DNA from: Gemmatimonadaceae bacterium
Lineage (GTDB): Bacteria; Gemmatimonadota; Gemmatimonadetes; Gemmatimonadales; Gemmatimonadaceae
Length of the DNA stretch: 56,984 nucleotides
NCBI GenBank assembly: GCA_025362035.1
Contig: JANYIN010000134.1
Span: 1 to 56,984 of the forward strand
Direction: 5' to 3'
In this document: positions 8,683-17,404 of the stretch, in pieces
Layout: the number at the start of each line of letters is the position of its first letter
Position numbering within the stretch: the stretch's first letter is position 1
Position numbers and translations under genes: made by a program
Notes under the pieces: model-generated
Told to the model about the DNA's origin: nothing
What the model saw: only the letters and a program-made list of their open reading frames with translations
Database searches by the model: none

Positions 8683-9393
8683 ATGTCAGAGCCCATGCGC
8701 ATTCAGCGCGCCTTGGCGCGCGCCGGCGTGCTCTCGCGACGAAAGGCGGAAGAGCTGGTGGCCAACGGCCGCGTCACGGTCAATGGCACGCTCGCGCAGG
8801 TGGGCCAGACCGTGGATCCGGAACGCGACGTCATCAAGGTGGATGGGGAGCGCATCGGGGCGCCCGCGCCCATCGAGTGGTTCGTACTCCACAAGCCGGC
8901 GGGTGTCATCACGTCGCGCCACGATCCGGAAGGCCGGACGACGGTGTTCGACCTTGTTCCGACTCGGCCGGGTCTGACCTACGTGGGGCGCCTGGACTTC
9001 CTCACCGAAGGCGTGCTGCTGCTCACCACGGACGGCGCCGCGGCGCACCGGCTGACGCACCCCAGCCACGAAGTCGAACGGACGTACGTCGCCTCGGTGC
9101 TCGGTGAAGGCGAATTGGCGGCTGAGGAGGCTCGGCATGGCGTGGAGCTTGAAGATGGCGTGGTGCGTCCGAAGAAGATCGTGGCGGAAAAGAAAGGACG
9201 CGGCCGTTGGGAACTGACGATCACAATCAGCGAGGGGCGGAACCGCGAAGTGCGCCGCCTCTGCGAGGCGGTCGGTCTGGAAGTGGACCGGCTCATCCGC
9301 GTGAAGTTCGGCCCCGTGGAGCTGGGCGACCTCGCCTCCGGCAAAGTCCGCTCCCTGACCAAGTCCGAGCTCAAGGCGTTGGAGAAGCTGTAG
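8683..9393 (+). CDS. rluB: 23S rRNA pseudouridine synthase, RluB/RsuA family
   Basis: The 236-aa protein has an N-terminal S4 RNA-binding domain (RIQRALARAGVLSRRKAEEL) followed by the RsuA/RluB catalytic domain. The catalytic Asp is in VGRLDFLTEGVLLLTTDG. The later EGRNREVRRLCEAVG motif is also present. The family converts specific uridines in 23S (RluB, RluE, RluF) or 16S (RsuA) rRNA. RluB is favoured because of the scpAB neighbourhood, but the target site cannot be read from sequence. Confidence 0.9.
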   Translation: MSEPMRIQRALARAGVLSRRKAEELVANGRVTVNGTLAQVGQTVDPERDVIKVDGERIGAPAPIEWFVLHKPAGVITSRHDPEGRTTVFDLVPTRPGLTYVGRLDFLTEGVLLLTTDGAAAHRLTHPSHEVERTYVASVLGEGELAAEEARHGVELEDGVVRPKKIVAEKKGRGRWELTITISEGRNREVRRLCEAVGLEVDRLIRVKFGPVELGDLASGKVRSLTKSELKALEKL

Positions 9394-9468
9394 CCGTCGG
9401 GAGCTTCGAGCAGTTGCAAGTGTAGTGACCCGTTGCTGGACATACGCTCACCGACTCACCGGTTTCCC

Positions 9469-10452
9469 ATGGCAACAGCAGCCGCACAGATCTCGTCCAC
9501 CGCCGACGCCCGCTTGATCCAGGACGTCAGCCGCGAGGTGGCGTTGCGCGTGGTGGGGCAGCAGTACATGATCGACCGACTGATCATCAGTCTGCTCACC
9601 GGCGGACACGTGCTGCTCGAGGGCGTGCCCGGACTGGCCAAGACGTTGACGGTCCGAACGCTGGCGGAGACGATCGCCACGACGTTCTCGCGCATCCAGT
9701 TCACGCCCGATCTGCTTCCCGCCGACGTGGTGGGCACGCAGATCTACGACCAGTCCACCGGCAAGTTCATGGTGAAGAAGGGACCGATCTTCGCCAACAT
9801 CATTCTCGCCGACGAAATCAATCGCGCGCCGGCCAAGGTGCAGGCGGCCCTCCTGGAGGCGATGCAGGAAAAGCAGGTGACCATCGGCGGCACGACGTAC
9901 AAGCTCGAAGAGCCGTTTCTGGTCCTGGCCACGCAGAATCCCATCGAGCAGGAGGGCACATATCCGTTGCCCGAAGCGCAGGTCGACCGCTTTATGCTCA
10001 AGCTGAGCGTCGGCTATCCCACGCGCGATGAGGAGAAGGAGATCATGCGTCGCATGGCGAGCGGCCACGCCATCGACGTGCGGCACGTCGCCACGCCGGA
10101 AGCGATTCTCGAGGCGCGCGCGCGCATCGCCGAGTTGTACATGGACGATCGCATTGTGGACTACATCGTGGATATCGTGCATGCCACGCGCGAGCCGGCG
10201 GCCGCCGGGCTCAAGGAGCTCGCGCCCCTCATCGAGTTCGGAGCGAGCCCGCGTGCCACCATCGCCCTCGCGCAGGCCGGCCGCGCGCATGCGTTTCTCC
10301 GCGGGCGCGCGTTCGTGACGCCGGACGACATCAAGGCGATCGCTCCCGACGTACTGCGCCATCGCGTACTCACCACCTTCGAAGCCGAGGCGGAGGAGGT
10401 GTCGAGTGACGACATCGTCGCGCGGGTGCTCGCCAAGGTCGAGAGTCCGTGA
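9469..10452 (+). CDS. MoxR-family AAA+ ATPase
   Basis: The 327-aa AAA_3 ATPase carries Walker A GVPGLAKTLT, Walker B IILADEINRAPAKVQ, the ATQNPIEQEGTYPLPEAQVDRF sensor region, and a C-terminal lid. MoxR ATPases act as chaperones for neighbouring VWA-domain proteins. ATG 9469 was chosen over an in-frame upstream TTG-type start (9433) because the conserved region follows it closely. It heads the Bat cluster (DUF58, two VWA proteins, BatD), the standard context. Confidence 0.95.
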   Translation: MATAAAQISSTADARLIQDVSREVALRVVGQQYMIDRLIISLLTGGHVLLEGVPGLAKTLTVRTLAETIATTFSRIQFTPDLLPADVVGTQIYDQSTGKFMVKKGPIFANIILADEINRAPAKVQAALLEAMQEKQVTIGGTTYKLEEPFLVLATQNPIEQEGTYPLPEAQVDRFMLKLSVGYPTRDEEKEIMRRMASGHAIDVRHVATPEAILEARARIAELYMDDRIVDYIVDIVHATREPAAAGLKELAPLIEFGASPRATIALAQAGRAHAFLRGRAFVTPDDIKAIAPDVLRHRVLTTFEAEAEEVSSDDIVARVLAKVESP

Positions 10453-10482
10453 ACGCGGGCGTACCCTGAACTGCACGCCGTC

Positions 10483-11376
10483 GTGAGCGCCGCGGTTCCG
10501 CCGGAGATTCTGCGGCAGGTCAAACTGCTGGAGCTGCGCACGCGTGGACTCGTGAACTCGCTCTTCACCGGCGAATACCGCTCGGTCTTCAAGGGCCAGG
10601 GAATGGAGTTCGCCGAGGTACGTGAGTATCAGTCGGGCGACGAGGTGCGCGCCATCGACTGGAACGTCACGGCGCGCATGGGCAAGCCGTGCGTGAACCG
10701 CTACGTGGAGGAGCGCGAGCTCACGGTGATGCTCGCCGTTGACCTGTCAGGCTCCGAACGCTTCGGCACGCGCGTGCGGTTCAAGAGCGAACTGGCAAGT
10801 GAACTCGCCGCGGTGCTGGCCATGTCCGCCATCCGCAACAACGATCGCGTCGGCGCGGTGCTGTTCAGCGATCGCATCGAGCACGTGGTGCCGCCACGCA
10901 AGGGACGACGCCACGCGCTGCGTCTGATGCGCGACTTGCTGGTGTATGAGCCGCAGGGAACCGGCACTGACCTCGCGACCGCGTTGGAGTACACCGGAAA
11001 GATGCTTTCGCACAAAGCGGTCATCTTCGTCGTGTCCGATTTCCAGTCGGAGAACATCGAGCAGCCGCTCCGGCTCCTGGCCCAGCGACATGATGTCGTG
11101 GCGGTAACGGTGGACGATCCGAGTGAGCTGGCGCTGCCGGATATCGGCCTGGCCCGCTTCGTGGACCCGGAAAGTGGCAAGACCATCGACATCGACACCA
11201 GTGACAAGAGTGTCCGCGCGCGCTTCGCCGAGGCCGTCGCGGACGAGCTCCAGGCGCGGCGTCGCCTCCTCCGTCGTCTCGCCATCGACGAGGTGCCGGT
11301 CAGTACCGACAAGGGTGTGGTGGATCCGCTGATCAAGTTCTTTCGGACGCGCGAAACGCGCGCGCGTCGCCGGTGA
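10483..11376 (+). CDS. DUF58 domain protein (MoxR-associated)
   Basis: The 297-aa soluble protein carries the DUF58 signature GMEFAEVREYQSGDEVRAIDWNVTARMG split across its middle, then a VWA-like region beginning AVDLSGSERFGT. Such proteins always accompany MoxR ATPases, but their biochemical role is unsettled. The start is GTG at 10483. The gene overlaps the next one by 4 bases (GTGA). The position between MoxR and the Bat membrane proteins supports membership in one operon. Confidence 0.92.
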   Translation: MSAAVPPEILRQVKLLELRTRGLVNSLFTGEYRSVFKGQGMEFAEVREYQSGDEVRAIDWNVTARMGKPCVNRYVEERELTVMLAVDLSGSERFGTRVRFKSELASELAAVLAMSAIRNNDRVGAVLFSDRIEHVVPPRKGRRHALRLMRDLLVYEPQGTGTDLATALEYTGKMLSHKAVIFVVSDFQSENIEQPLRLLAQRHDVVAVTVDDPSELALPDIGLARFVDPESGKTIDIDTSDKSVRARFAEAVADELQARRRLLRRLAIDEVPVSTDKGVVDPLIKFFRTRETRARRR

Positions 11377-12344
11377 CGAGGCCGGCCACGGTCCGGGCGC
11401 GCTTCGCGCTCGCCGCGCTCTGCGTGCTCGGTCCCGCGCGCTCGGCATTGGCGCAACAGGCGGACATTCCGGTGCAGGCCGGGGTGGCGATCGACCGTGA
11501 CAGCGTCACGGTGGGCGACGTGGTGAGACTCACGGTGCGCGTGCGCGCGCCGCGCGGAGCGACGATCAACTTTCCCGCCGCAGTGGACTCGCTCGGCCCC
11601 GTGCAGGCGCTCGAACCACCCATCGTCCGTGACGGCGCGGACAGTGCATCCGGCGCGGATCGAGTCGCGACGTACCGCCTGGTCCCATGGGACGTGGGCA
11701 AGCAGCCCATTCGCCTCGGCGACGTCCTCGTGCAAACGGATCACGGCGATCGGCGCATCGCGCTCACGCTCCCCTCGCTGTTCGTGCGGTCGGTACTGCC
11801 GAAGGACACGGCGCTTCGCGTACCGAAGCCCGCGCGACCGCTGCTCGAGAATCGCGCGCCCACCCCTTGGTGGTGGTTGGCGCTGGCCGCGCTGGCGGCG
11901 GTCGCCCTCGCGTTGCTGGTGTGGTGGTTATACCGGCGCTCCCGCAGGACCGTGGTGAGTCCGCCGGATCCGTACCGTGATGCCACCGCGGCGTTCGCTG
12001 GCGTGGAGCGGCTGCACCTGGTGGAAGCGGGAGAGCCGGGACGGCACGCCGCCTTGATGACCGACGTGTTGCGACGGTATCTCGCCGACCGCATCGACGG
12101 CGTATCACTCGCCCAAACCACGGCCGAGTTGCTGGCCGCCGCACGCGGCACACCCACGGTGTCGGTGGGCGCGATGCGTGGTCTGCTGCAGGAGGTCGAT
12201 GCCGTGAAGTTCGCCAGGGCGCCGATCTCGCCGGACCGGGCGCGGGAAATTGGAGAGGAAGCCCGGACGATCGTACGTGACGAACACACCCGCGCGGCCG
12301 AGATCGCGAACGCAGCGGACGCGCCCGCGGAGCGTGCCGCATGA
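11373..12344 (+). CDS. Membrane-anchored BatD/DUF4381-like protein of the Bat cluster
   Basis: The 323-aa protein has a signal peptide ending ...ARSALA-QQ (about residue 28), a beta-rich periplasmic domain (residues about 30-155), one transmembrane helix (WWWLALAALAAVALALLVWW, about 168-187) and a cytoplasmic C-terminal helical domain resembling DUF4381. It starts at GTG 11373 inside the DUF58 stop and overlaps the VWA gene by 4 bases. In related clusters this protein probably assists the VWA proteins in the membrane; no enzymatic motif is seen. Confidence 0.75.
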   Translation: MTRPATVRARFALAALCVLGPARSALAQQADIPVQAGVAIDRDSVTVGDVVRLTVRVRAPRGATINFPAAVDSLGPVQALEPPIVRDGADSASGADRVATYRLVPWDVGKQPIRLGDVLVQTDHGDRRIALTLPSLFVRSVLPKDTALRVPKPARPLLENRAPTPWWWLALAALAAVALALLVWWLYRRSRRTVVSPPDPYRDATAAFAGVERLHLVEAGEPGRHAALMTDVLRRYLADRIDGVSLAQTTAELLAAARGTPTVSVGAMRGLLQEVDAVKFARAPISPDRAREIGEEARTIVRDEHTRAAEIANAADAPAERAA

Positions 12345-13333
12345 CATGGGTGCGCGCGTTGCAATTTGCGTCTCCGATATGGCTGCTGCTTCTATTGCTG
12401 CTGCCTGTGTGGTGGCTGGTTGCACGGCGTCGAGCGCCGGGGGCGATCGTCTTCTCGCGCGTCCCGCTGCTCGCTCGTGGCCCCCGCGCGGGACGTGGCC
12501 TGGCTCGCGTGCTGGCCGTCCTGCGCAATCTCGCGCTCGCAAGCGGCGTCCTCGCCCTTGCGCGGCCCCGGGCGGGCGCGCACGCGGAGGTGTCCACCTC
12601 CGACGGCATCAACATCATCATCGCCTTCGACATCTCCAGTTCGATGCTGGCGCTGGACTTTCAGCCGCAGAATCGTCTGGAAGTGGCGAAGGCGAAGATC
12701 AAGCAGTTCGTCGCCGCCCGAAACTCGGACCGGATCGGCGTCGTCGCGTTTGCCGGCGAGGCGCTCACCCAGGTGCCGCTCACCACGGACTATCCGGTAG
12801 TGCAATCGGCGCTCGACAACCTGCAGCCAGGCCAGCTGGAGGACGGTACGGCCATCGGTACCGCGATCGTCATCGCGGCCAACCGCCTCAAGGACGCACC
12901 AGGCAAGTCGCGCGTCCTGATCATTCTTACCGACGGAGTGAACAATCGGGGATCGATCGATCCGCGCACGGCGGCGAAGGCCGCGGCCGTATTCGGGATC
13001 AAGATCTATGGCATCGGGGTGGGGACGGAGGGAATGGCGCCGGTTCCCGTGGGGCGCGGGCTCTTCGGACTGCGCTACGAGATGCAGAAAGTCGAAATCG
13101 ACGACGCGTTGCTGACCGACATCGCCAACGCCACCGGTGGGCGCTACTTTCGCGCGCGCGATCCGGCTGCGCTGCAGCGCATCACGGAGCAGATCGACGC
13201 GCTGGAGCGCGCCCCGGTTCAGAATCGCACCTATGTGCGATACACCGAACTCTTTCGCTGGCCGCTGTCTCTGATGCTCATGGCCCTGGCGGCGGAGTTG
13301 ATGCTCGTGGCGTGGAAAGGGCCGCTTCCATGA
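12341..13333 (+). CDS. batA: VWA-domain membrane protein, BatA type
   Basis: The 330-aa protein has two N-terminal hydrophobic segments (residues about 10-28 and 57-75), a von Willebrand A domain with an intact MIDAS start DISSSM (DxSxS) and the later Thr/Asp elements (GTAIGTAI and ILTDGVNNRG), and a C-terminal membrane helix. BatA-type proteins are thought to assemble an envelope complex that responds to stress; the family's role in aerotolerance in Bacteroides is debated. It overlaps both neighbours by 4 bases. Confidence 0.92.
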   Translation: MTWVRALQFASPIWLLLLLLLPVWWLVARRRAPGAIVFSRVPLLARGPRAGRGLARVLAVLRNLALASGVLALARPRAGAHAEVSTSDGINIIIAFDISSSMLALDFQPQNRLEVAKAKIKQFVAARNSDRIGVVAFAGEALTQVPLTTDYPVVQSALDNLQPGQLEDGTAIGTAIVIAANRLKDAPGKSRVLIILTDGVNNRGSIDPRTAAKAAAVFGIKIYGIGVGTEGMAPVPVGRGLFGLRYEMQKVEIDDALLTDIANATGGRYFRARDPAALQRITEQIDALERAPVQNRTYVRYTELFRWPLSLMLMALAAELMLVAWKGPLP

Positions 13334-15012
13334 ACATGACCGTTCCATTCGTCGAGACGGCGTGGCTGCTGCCGCTGGCGGTCATACTGCCGCTGGCGTT
13401 CGCGCTGCTGTTGGCGCGCGCCCGCCGGAGTCGCGAGGAGCGCCTCACCCGATTCGGCGCGCTGGACGTGGTGCGACGGCTGCTCCCGGCATCGGCGCTA
13501 TCGCCCGGCAGGTGGCGCGCCACGCGGCTTGGGCTGGCGGCGGCGTTGGCGGGCGTGGCGCTTGCGGGACCGCGATGGGGGCAGGAGCGCTCCACCGTGA
13601 AATCGAGTGGCGTGGACATGGTGCTGGCGGTGGACGCGTCGCTCTCGATGATGGCCACCGACGAGAAGCCCAATCGTCTTGAACGCGTGAAGCAGGAGAT
13701 TCGGCGATTGCGCGCGATCAGCCCGGGCGATCGCGTCGGCCTCCTGGCGTTCGCGGGGCGCAGCTACGTCCTGACCCCCATCACGGTGGACGGCGGCGCG
13801 CTCGACCTCTTTCTGGACAACCTCGATCCCAGCGTCGTGGGTCAGGCCGGCACATCGCTGGCGTCGACGATTGCGCAGGGCGTCAGCCTGCTCGCGCTCA
13901 CGAAGGGCGGCGCCGACCGCGCCCTCGTGGTGATGAGCGACGGCGAAGGATTCGAACCACGTGAGGAGCTGATCGCCGCGGCAAAGCAGGCGGGGGATCA
14001 GAACGTGAGCTTGGTGACGGTGGGATTCGGTACGGTAGAGGGAACCACGATCCCGATCCGGGAAGGGAATACCATCACGCCGAAGCGCGACGAGAACGGC
14101 CAGATCGTGGTGACGAAATATCATCCTGAACTTCTGCAGGCCGCGGCGGCGGCCGCCAACGGAACGTTCATTCCCGCTGAGGCCACCGACAAGGCTGCCC
14201 GCATCAAGGCGGCGCTGTCCAAGCTGCGCACGGGGTCACGCACGATGCAGACTGGCGAGTCGCTCATGCCGCGGTACCAGCTGTTTCTTCTGCCGGCCAT
14301 CCTGCTGCTCTGGTTGGACACGATCGTCGCGGGGCGCCGAGGGCGCCGTCGCCGGCGCGCCGCGTCGGCGGAAACGGCCGTGGCGGCCGCGCTCATCGCG
14401 ATGCTCGGCATGAACGGCTGCACGCCCGCGCGTCGTGCGCTCGATGGGAATGCCGCGTACGCCGCCAAGGACTTTGCGCGCGCCGTTGCGCTCTTCGGCA
14501 AGGAGGTGCAGGGCGGTGACCGCTCGCCCGGTGCCCTCTACAATTATGGAACCGCGCTCCTCGCCGCCGATTCGACGTCGTCCGCGGCGGAGGTGCTCGA
14601 CAAGGCGGCCGAGAACACCGATCCGGAGACCCGGTTTCGCGCTCGCTTCAACGGCGGCTTGGCGCATCTCGTGCGGGGACGCGCCGCAAAGGGAGACTCG
14701 GCGTCCAGCGAGCTGAAGGCGGCGCTTGCGCAGTACAGGCGCGTGCTGCTCCAGCGGCCTGCTGACCTGGACGCGAAGTGGAATTACGAACTGGCGCTCG
14801 AGAAGCAGAAGTCGGGCGGCGGCGGCGGAGGAGGCGGGCAGTCGAGCGCGTCGTCGGCGCCCGCGCAACAGCAACAGCAGCCACAGCCCACTCTCGCTCA
14901 GCGCCAGGCGGAACAGCTGCTCGGCAGCGCGCAGCGTGAAGAGCGCGACGTGCAAAGCAAGAAGATGAAACAGAACAAGCCGGAGCCGCCCCCGGGAGGA
15001 AAGGACTGGTGA
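13330..15012 (+). CDS. BatB-BatC fusion: VWA membrane protein with C-terminal TPR region
   Basis: The 560-aa protein joins two units that are separate genes in Bacteroidetes-type bat operons. Residues 1-320 form a BatB-like VWA protein (membrane helices, MIDAS DASLSM, VVMSDGEGFEP, a second membrane helix near 315-335). Residues about 345-500 form a TPR-like region beginning at a Cys-containing hydrophobic stretch (MLGMNGCTPARRAL) and containing ALYNYGTALL. The tail is Gly- and Gln-rich and ends in a Lys/Pro segment. ATG 13330 lies in the previous stop (ATGA). The join is in one uninterrupted frame, with no sign of an error. Confidence 0.88.
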   Translation: MNMTVPFVETAWLLPLAVILPLAFALLLARARRSREERLTRFGALDVVRRLLPASALSPGRWRATRLGLAAALAGVALAGPRWGQERSTVKSSGVDMVLAVDASLSMMATDEKPNRLERVKQEIRRLRAISPGDRVGLLAFAGRSYVLTPITVDGGALDLFLDNLDPSVVGQAGTSLASTIAQGVSLLALTKGGADRALVVMSDGEGFEPREELIAAAKQAGDQNVSLVTVGFGTVEGTTIPIREGNTITPKRDENGQIVVTKYHPELLQAAAAAANGTFIPAEATDKAARIKAALSKLRTGSRTMQTGESLMPRYQLFLLPAILLLWLDTIVAGRRGRRRRRAASAETAVAAALIAMLGMNGCTPARRALDGNAAYAAKDFARAVALFGKEVQGGDRSPGALYNYGTALLAADSTSSAAEVLDKAAENTDPETRFRARFNGGLAHLVRGRAAKGDSASSELKAALAQYRRVLLQRPADLDAKWNYELALEKQKSGGGGGGGGQSSASSAPAQQQQQPQPTLAQRQAEQLLGSAQREERDVQSKKMKQNKPEPPPGGKDW

Positions 15013-15016
15013 CGGC

Positions 15017-17371
15017 ATGATCGGCCCGCTGTTGCTCGCCCAGATCGCCATGGTGGCGCACGGGCCCGATACCGCGACGACGTGCGCGCCCATCGACATC
15101 ACGGTGGCAGCGCGCGTCGCCGGCACCGTGGCGCCGTATGTCGAGCCGCCGCGCACGAGCGGGTCGTTCCAGCTCCTGCGCAGTTCGATCGTGTCGCGCG
15201 TGGAACTCGACGGCGCCGGGCAGTCCTCGGCCATCGCCGAGGCGACGTTCGTGGTCGCGACGGACGCCGCTGGCCGCGTGACCATCCCGCCTTTCGTGGC
15301 GAGCCTGGGGAACGTGCGCGCGGCGGCGAGCGTCGCGCCGATCCAGATCCATGCGTCAGCGGGGGGACTTCCCGCGGTCATCGTGCGCGCGTGGCTCGAT
15401 CGAGCCGGCCGCACCACTCCGTCGGATACACTCTACGTGGGGCAGCAGGTGGACTACGTGGTCGACGTGCAACTGAACGAAGCGGCGCGCCAGCGACTGC
15501 GCCGAAACCCCACCTTCTTTCCGCCGGAGATGCCTGGCGTCCTGGCGTACGACCTTGCGCCGCCCGTGGCGTTGTCGCGCAGTGGTCGGCGCTGCTTCGA
15601 GACGCTGTCGTACCGTCGCGCGCTGTTTCCCCTCTTTGCCGGACGCACGGTCATCGCGCCCGCGGCGCTGACGTACTCGCTGCCGGTGTCCACGTCGTTC
15701 TTCTCCCGCGAGGAGAATTTCGAATTGCGCACCGACAGCGTGCGATTCGTTGCCGAGGAGGCGCCCGCCTCCGGGCGGCCCCGGGAGTTTCTTGGTGCGG
15801 TCGGCGCGCTCGACGCATCGAGTCGCGTGGCATCCACCACGGCGCGTATGGGAGATCCGGTCGTGGTCACCCTTCGTCTCGAGGGCGCGGGCAACGTGAA
15901 GCTCTGGCCGCGGCCGCCGCTGTCACTGGATTGGGCGACCATCGCGAATGGCAATGAGCGCGTGCAGGTGGACACGTCGCAAGCACGCGTGCGGGGCACA
16001 AAGGAGTTCGACTGGCTGCTGACGCCACGGCAGTCGGGCAAGCGCGAGATTCCGTCGCTGGACTATGTCTATTTCGATGCCGACAAGCATGCGTATGCAG
16101 CCAGTCGAAGCGCTGCCATTTCACTGGACGTCGCGCCGGCGGCGCTCGCGGCCGTCGATTCTGCGCCGGTAGCGAGGCTGGCGGTCCGCCGCGCGCTGCG
16201 TGACGAGCTCCCGACGCCGGCGCCCTCGCGCCCCTGGTTCTGGATCACCTTCGCGATTGCCCCGGTTCCAGCCACGGTTCGCCGGGTACTGGCTCGACGT
16301 CTCGGGAGAAAGGGCGCCCAGTCGGCTGTGCGCCGCCTTACCGCCGCGGCGGGGCAAAACACCTCGATGACCGCGCGGCAGATTCGGCGGCTCTTCCTCG
16401 ATGCGGTGGTGGAGCGAGTTCCGGAAGCAGCTGGATGCACGCACGGCCATGCATTCCGTCGGGCGCTGCGACGCGCCGGCGTGACCGAAGTGACGTCGGA
16501 GTCGGCGAGTGTACTGTTCGACCAGCTCGACCGAGCGGCATTCTCGCCGGCGGGTGCGATCGAAGACGACACGGTAAAGAGGGCCGCGTCGGTGGCGAGG
16601 GACGTGGATGCGGAAGCGGTGCGTCTCATGGGCGCGCGTGCCGGGGCCGTGGTGGTGGTCGCGGTGCTGATCTCGCTCGGCGCGGCCACCGTGCTCTCCG
16701 CGCGTCCCGATGGTGTGGACCGCATGTTTTCGGAGGGTGTCAGCGCGTATGATCGGGCAGAGTATCCCGAGGCGGAGCGCGCCTTTTCCCGCGTGGTGAC
16801 GCAAGCGCCGCGCGCCGTGGACGCCTGGGCCAATCTTGGAACCTCGGCCTGGTCGAGACACGACAGCGCCGGCGCCGTCCGCGCTTGGCAGCGCGCATTA
16901 CGGCTCGATCCGCTCGACGCCGACGTTCGCGACCGGTTGGAGGCAGCGGCAACCACGTCCATTCGTTCAACCGGATACGTCCCTCCAGTGCCGGAGAGCG
17001 CCGTGGCCCTCACCGCACTGATGCTCTGGGTAGCAGCGTGGCTGCTGTTGATCGTCCCGGCGGCGCGTCGTCCGCGACATGCCCGCGCCATCGCTGGTGG
17101 GAGCGTCGTGTCGGCCGTCGTGCTACTTGGCGTGGCGCTGGAAACTCGGGAGCGTCTCGACTTGCGCGGCTTGGGCGTGGTTCGCTCGAGCCGAATGTTG
17201 GTCGCCGCGCCAGGTTCGTCCGTCGCGGCGGCGAGCGCAACGATCGGAGAAATCGGCAGATTCGGAGCGCGCGAGGGAGCGTGGGTTCGCATCGCGCTCG
17301 ACGGCGACCGCGCCGGCTGGATTCCGGCGGCGAGCGTGCTGCCACTCGAGGGGCCGCCAGCGAGCGATTGA
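15017..17371 (+). CDS. BatD-BatE fusion: oxygen-tolerance BatD protein with TPR and SH3-like tail
   Basis: The 784-aa protein starts at ATG 15017, 4 nt after the previous stop. Residues 1-380 form a BatD-type periplasmic beta domain repeat (segments SLDWATIANGNERVQVDTSQ and FDWLLTPRQSGKREIPSLDY). A membrane helix follows near 405-425, then a cytoplasmic helical domain. A further helix at about 545-560 leads into TPR-like repeats (AEYPEAERAFSRVV, AVDAWANLGTSAW), two helices, and an SH3-like end (GRFGAREGAWVRIALDGDRAG). The second half corresponds to BatE, normally a separate protein. It closes the Bat cluster. Confidence 0.85.
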   Translation: MIGPLLLAQIAMVAHGPDTATTCAPIDITVAARVAGTVAPYVEPPRTSGSFQLLRSSIVSRVELDGAGQSSAIAEATFVVATDAAGRVTIPPFVASLGNVRAAASVAPIQIHASAGGLPAVIVRAWLDRAGRTTPSDTLYVGQQVDYVVDVQLNEAARQRLRRNPTFFPPEMPGVLAYDLAPPVALSRSGRRCFETLSYRRALFPLFAGRTVIAPAALTYSLPVSTSFFSREENFELRTDSVRFVAEEAPASGRPREFLGAVGALDASSRVASTTARMGDPVVVTLRLEGAGNVKLWPRPPLSLDWATIANGNERVQVDTSQARVRGTKEFDWLLTPRQSGKREIPSLDYVYFDADKHAYAASRSAAISLDVAPAALAAVDSAPVARLAVRRALRDELPTPAPSRPWFWITFAIAPVPATVRRVLARRLGRKGAQSAVRRLTAAAGQNTSMTARQIRRLFLDAVVERVPEAAGCTHGHAFRRALRRAGVTEVTSESASVLFDQLDRAAFSPAGAIEDDTVKRAASVARDVDAEAVRLMGARAGAVVVVAVLISLGAATVLSARPDGVDRMFSEGVSAYDRAEYPEAERAFSRVVTQAPRAVDAWANLGTSAWSRHDSAGAVRAWQRALRLDPLDADVRDRLEAAATTSIRSTGYVPPVPESAVALTALMLWVAAWLLLIVPAARRPRHARAIAGGSVVSAVVLLGVALETRERLDLRGLGVVRSSRMLVAAPGSSVAAASATIGEIGRFGAREGAWVRIALDGDRAGWIPAASVLPLEGPPASD

Positions 17372-17404
17372 CCGCGTTGCCACACCGCGGATAGCATTCG
17401 TCGC

